Source of the DNA: Polyodon spathula
Taxonomy: Eukaryota > Chordata > Actinopteri > Acipenseriformes > Polyodontidae
Assembly (NCBI RefSeq): GCF_017654505.1
Contig: NC_054535.1
Span: 44,700,664-44,764,663 of the forward strand
Length of the DNA stretch: 64,000 nt
Direction: 5' to 3'
Positions 59,620 through 64,000 of the stretch are shown piece after piece. The notes beneath the pieces were generated by a model, which was not told the DNA's origin, searched no databases, and worked only from the letters and a program-made list of their open reading frames with translations. The position numbers and the translations under genes were made by a program. Numbering within the stretch: the stretch's first letter is position 1; each line of letters begins with the position of its first letter.

Positions 59620-60433
59620 ACATCCACAGCCCAGGTACCCACCAGAAGGGAGAGTACCTTCTGGTTCCACATCCACCATCATGGGAGGACTACTTGCTGC
59701 TCCCACCTCCACCAGCAGAGGGAGAGTACCTTTTGGTTCCCCCTCCATCGCCCTGGGAGGACTGCTTGTCGCTCCCACATCCACCAGCAGAGGAAGTGTA
59801 CCTGCTGGTTGTGCCTCCATCACCATGGGAGGAAGACTTGCCACTCCCACCTCCACTGCCATGGAAGGACTACCTGCTGCTCTCAGCACCACCAACATCA
59901 GGGGGAGAAGGGGAGGAGCCCCTGCCGCCTTTGCCAGGAGCAGAGCATCAGGAGCTGCCTCTGTCTCTACCACCACCCAAGGGAGAGGAGCAGGAGCTGC
60001 CTCTCCCTTCAAGACAAAAAGGACCAGGACAAGAGGCTGGTGGTCCGCATGCCCCCTTTGCATAGGCTGCTGAGCAGAACAAGGGGAAAAACCGCCGGGT
60101 CGCAGCAGCTGCGGAGAGAGCCAGCTCCAGCACCACAGCTAGTAATGGCTTCCCTCCTGCAGTCGCCTCCCAAGGGTCCGCTGCCGCTGACACCTCTCGA
60201 GGGAATGCTGCTGCCCTGTCGTGCATCACCTGGGGATGCCAGTTCGCCATCACCGCCCGGGGATGCCTTTCTCGCACCGCCGGGGATGCCTGCCTTGCAC
60301 CTCCCGGGGATGCCACACGCTCCGCTCAGGGATGCCACGCCTGCTTCGCTCAGGGATACCACGTCTGGATTGCCTGGGGCTGCCTGCTGCTGTGCATCGC
60401 CTGTGGCTGCCTGCTGCTCCCGCACTGTGTCAC
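59620..60433 (+). pseudogene. Gag-like repeat region of copy C, truncated
   Basis: Begins directly after the LTR without PBS or zinc knuckle, so the 5' internal part is deleted. It reads PAEGEYLLVPPPSPWED-type repeats, then GEGEEPLPPLPGAEHQELPL, KGEEQELPLP, a frame change at about 60057, HRLLSRTRGK and GMPA-type repeats. The GCATCGCCTG(G/T)GGCTGCC repeat homologous to the 27-bp block follows. Homology stops at about 60433 and no 3' LTR follows. Confidence 0.7.
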
Positions 60434-61418
60434 AAACAATAACATCAAAATATCTGATTTACAAAGAAATTATGTGAAAATACAAGTGAGGAAATCGGAA
60501 TTAAAGGTAAACACTATATTTGGTATGTTAAAATAAACATGCTGTTTTGACTACATTTAACACAGAACAGTTATGTAGCGTGCGAAGCTGCAGTAGTTTT
60601 ATACGCATTTTAAAAAAAGCAGTACCATCATTACCAAACTTTAGTTTGTCAGACAAGCTACAATAACTTTAAATGTTGTTATATTAAACCAATCAATATG
60701 AGATGTCTTAAAAACTAAACCAATCAAATGCGTACTCAGACTTCTGGGTATCCATATATTTACCAAGACAGACACTATAACCCTCATAATAAACAGGCAG
60801 GCAGGGGACGTTAAACACCCCATTTAGTGATGTCACTGGCCCACCCATTCAATTCAACCCCACTGCATCTTGTTATTGTTGATTGCAACTAACACAGTAA
60901 AACTGTAAAGTACCTAAACTAATTTAAATATGTCAACTTCAGCAAATAATTTGATTAATTAAATTTATTGGGAGTTCAATTTGGACTGAAACTCAAAAGA
61001 CTGTGTCCCTTGAGTTCTTTTCTTTTCTATTATCAACACGTTCTGCGTAATAAAACGGGTGCAGTAGGTTTGTGTGGTTCTTGTTGTGCTTGTAATAGAT
61101 GCTATGGCAGTAGTGAATAATATTAAAAAAATTAAACTGGTAACAGGATGAGAATGAAAAACACAAGAATAAAATGGTAATCTGAAAAATAGCCTGCCTG
61201 AAACATATATCATACAGCGAGAAGCTAAAAGAAATCAGTCTCTTCTCTTTTTCTTAAATGTCATGGGACGGGTGTTTGACAAGATGGGATTGGACAGGAA
61301 AAAAATGAGAAATTCTGGTGGGACAGGATGAGAACAAAAAATGAAGGACAGGGTGGGAAGGAGCTCAAGTTTCATTCCCATGTAACTCTCTATCCTGCAC
61401 CCACTTCCTTTAAAGTAC
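60434..61418. other. Intergenic, no recognised feature
   Basis: AT-rich, nothing recognised. Confidence 0.5.
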
Positions 61419-62180
61419 GTGTGGCAAAGTTTTTTGCAGTGCGCAGGTGTAGTGGTGATGTGATTAGGAAACAGAAGACAGACAACAAAGTTCGTGATCC
61501 AAACAGGTTTTATTTTGTAATCCTGGTCTGGCGACCACAAAGAATAATCCCAGGCAACACACAGCAATGTGTATTGCATTGTTTCAAACAAAGGGTTGCA
61601 GTCCTGAAAAGAATAAACACAGTTTTACACACACCAGGGGGGAAAAAGGGGGGGGGGGGGGGGGGGGGGGGGTGACCAGACTAAACACAGTAGAACACAC
61701 ACAGACACACATGTTCAGTCCAGAGTTGGTATCACGTCACTACAGTGCCCAAATTATGTAAATAGCAACGGTTTTATTCGTGCCTAACAATCGGTGCATT
61801 GTTCTCCGTTTGTTTAGTGCTGGCCTTAAGAACTGTCGGTAGAATTGTTAGTGTTTCTTAGAAGGAAACAAATAGATTTTAGACACAACAAAACACTCCG
61901 TTTTCACAAAGTCATGAGGAAAGCGGCTCAGTCGAATTGGGGGTTTGTGACTGCAACGTTTATGCAAGTTGAGGTTAGGTCCAAGGTTGCCCCATCGCTT
62001 CCCTTCCGGGTCGATGACTTGGTATACTGTAACTCCGTCCCCTTTCTAGATGGCCAACTTCCACCTAACTCTGATTGAATTATCAGGCCATCCAGTCCGG
62101 GGCACTCTGTTCCCTTACACAGCGCCCTCACAGGTCAGGGGGGAGATTTATAACCAAGATTCATTGTTTCTCTGTCACAG
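61419..62180 (-). repeat. Possible further LTR-like sequence, uncertain
   Basis: Starts TGTGGCAAAG and carries CAGGTTTTATTTTGTAATCC and TGGTCTGGCGACC. These resemble the polyadenylation and terminal part of the other LTRs in minus orientation. A G run of about 24 (61648-61671) interrupts it, and a TGTCACAG lies at about 62172. Both ends are tentative. Confidence 0.3.
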
Positions 62181-62399
62181 TACCTTAGAAAGAAGGTTGA
62201 GAAGTTGTGTACCACAAGTAAGTCATGCTACCAGATCCTCTCCAAGCTAGAAACCAGCTCAAGCTTTTAGATGTGTTTTGCAGATTTTAAAATGCTTCAT
62301 GAAATTCAATATTTCGCCTTACCCATTTGTTATCCTGCTGGCAGTGTCGGATGATCTTCGTGGTCCTGGTTGCTGGTTCTCAGTGATGATAGTGACAGA

Positions 62400-62519
62400 A
62401 TGAGGTTCAATGCAGCACAACTGGCATTGCTGGCCAGGGGGCAGCCAATAAGTTTTGTTAGAGAAGGAAAGCTCAAAGTGTACCGAATTCCTGCAAGCAA
62501 TTCCAACAAACCTCGAGGT
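62400..62519 (+). CDS. Unidentified exon-like ORF
   Basis: From ATG at 62400: MRFNAAQLALLARGQPISFV then REGKLKVYRIPASNSNKPR, directly followed by a donor-like CGAG|GTAAAT. A possible acceptor (TTTGTTATCCTGCTGGCAG) lies at 62343, giving a candidate first coding exon of about 175 bp. The composition is protein-like. It matches no protein I recognise, including INPP4B, the expected neighbour in human. Confidence 0.35.
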
Positions 62520-64000
62520 AAATTACTCTTTGAATCTATTTGCTGTTTATCAGCTCAGCTTGCTGAACAGTACTTTTCAGAAATTACTGTAGAATGAATA
62601 TTTTTTTTTCAAATTGACAACTTAAATACCATTTTCAGTTTCCCAATGAAAATCCTGCATTTTTATGTTCTTATATTTCTATGAATGTACATCTAACTAG
62701 TTTCTGTGCAAAGTCGAACTTTATAGCATTCAGGTTATTTAATTACTGATTGCACAGCACAACTTGGGGAGAAAAAAAATTGCTTTGGTCATTGTTCCAG
62801 ACATTATGTTTGCTTTCAGCCACTGGATCTGCTTCTAAAAGTCGACTTTCTGAAGTAAAGTGGTTTGAAAACTGAACATTAGGAGTGTGCAGCTATTTTG
62901 GATACAAACTCACATTTATATATTATGTATTCCCAAAATGGTCAGTTTATATTGTGGTCATTTCAGAAGCAATACCAGTGGTTGAAAACATAGATAGTAA
63001 ACCTTGTAAAATAATGATTTTTTTTTTTTTTTTTCCTGGCAGTTAAGCTGATGGTTGTGGTCACAAATAGATTTCTCAGAGCCAAAAGAATCAATATTTA
63101 ACATAGGGGTTCTGAAATAGGACAAAAAAGGTTTAAATCCCTCATGTGAATTGGAAGGCAGAATAGCTTCTGTGGAATCCACATGAAACATGTATGTGTT
63201 TGCGACTGACCTGATTTCATGCTGAACCTGGAGCTCTGCCTCATTTATCAGGTGTAGATCCCACAGGTGCCACAATGCAAACATCAAACTCGGAGAGACA
63301 GGTCTCGACAATAAGAAAAAGAGGCAAACCACTGAGCAAGAGAAGAGCGATCGATCATGGGGCGTGCATTCAATATTTCATACACTGACAGTAGTCAGTA
63401 CTGTGTCATTTGCAACAATGTTGCATTATGTTATACGTTATAATATGTTTCCTTATTACAAATTGTGGTAGGTATTACAATGTGTGACAGGGTCTCATTA
63501 CAAATGATTTCAAATGAGTTATAGTTATTTAATTAAAAGTTTGTTAACAATATTCTAGCTAAATTTCTGGAACTTCTTTCAGTTTAAAGGAGCCAGTGCG
63601 TTTTCTTACCTCTCGTTAGCATAAAGAGTCACAAATCCCTTCATCCAGAACTTGTATTTGCTTTGAAGAACCCTATGTATTTTAAAGAGTTGTCAAATAG
63701 TGTCTGTTTGCACAATTTGGGGACTTTTGAGAGTAGGAAAACAGGTTCAATACATTAATCACTTCTCCTTTATTGGTTTCCTTTGCTTAATATTAGTCTT
63801 GTTACTGGATCCATGATACCCTGTGGTTCTGATACCCCCAAGCTTTAGGACTACTGTAGTCTCCGCCTATAGAAACACCTGCTCAGAGAAGATGTCGGCT
63901 TAGGGAACAGCCTACTGGTAAAACATAGTTTTCCCATTTGGCTAAAGGAACAGGAACTTTGCTTAAAAGAACTCCTTTTTTTGCAACTGATAATGATTCC
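62520..64000. other. Intergenic or intronic, no recognised feature
   Basis: Only a T run near 63019 is notable. A 124-residue minus frame (62958-63332) has no recognisable motif. Confidence 0.45.

Overview
The window is vertebrate nuclear DNA: AT-rich, intron-rich, with long AT, AAT and GT microsatellites and many fish-type transposons (Tc1, hAT, L2-like LINE, MITEs). It contains one confidently identified host gene, the ubiquitin-specific protease USP38. All ten coding exons lie on the minus strand between 26280 and 10156, and every junction obeys GT-AG. The spliced product is 1070 residues, with a catalytic Cys at residue 454. The repeats point to a ray-finned fish. The Pro-rich Gag-like repeat families make a non-teleost such as a sturgeon or paddlefish my best guess, but this is inference.

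Layout. 1-10 kb is intergenic, lying downstream of USP38, with a decayed LINE reverse transcriptase (about 259), an L2-like LINE 3' end (5372) and a zinc-knuckle Gag fragment (about 6060). 10.05-27.7 kb is USP38, from a candidate poly(A) signal to a candidate 5' noncoding exon. Its introns hold a solo LTR (12925), a nearly complete Tc1 element (17359), a Tc1/mariner fragment (about 19637) and a hAT element with a near-perfect 8-bp target duplication (23443). 28-64 kb is a gene-poor accessory region. It holds a 2.46-kb DNA transposon with long inverted repeats beginning CACTA/CACTG and a two-exon ORF (30210-32670), several MITEs, two composite Tc1 remnants, and several copies of one superfamily of small non-autonomous LTR retrotransposons.

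The most interesting system is that LTR superfamily. The best copy (53233-56515, minus orientation) has two 639-bp LTRs that differ at one position by eye, a TGTAT target duplication, a PBS-like site, a polypurine tract, and about 2 kb of internal sequence. That internal region encodes a CCHC zinc-knuckle protein followed by four blocks of tandem repeats whose units I measured as multiples of three. No reverse transcriptase or integrase is present. Other copies are a solo LTR at 12925, a solo LTR-like copy at 39911, partial copies at 36142 and 58987, and a Gag fragment at 6.1 kb. In the five distinct LTRs an inverted repeat sits immediately 5' of the TATA-like box. Its sequence differs completely between copies although flanking LTR sequence is recognisable, which suggests that pairing or symmetry, not sequence, is kept.

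In human, USP38 lies between INPP4B and GAB1. No coding exon of either was recognised here, so the flanks are read as intergenic. Two short spliced-looking or secreted-looking ORFs (39378 and 62400) could not be identified.
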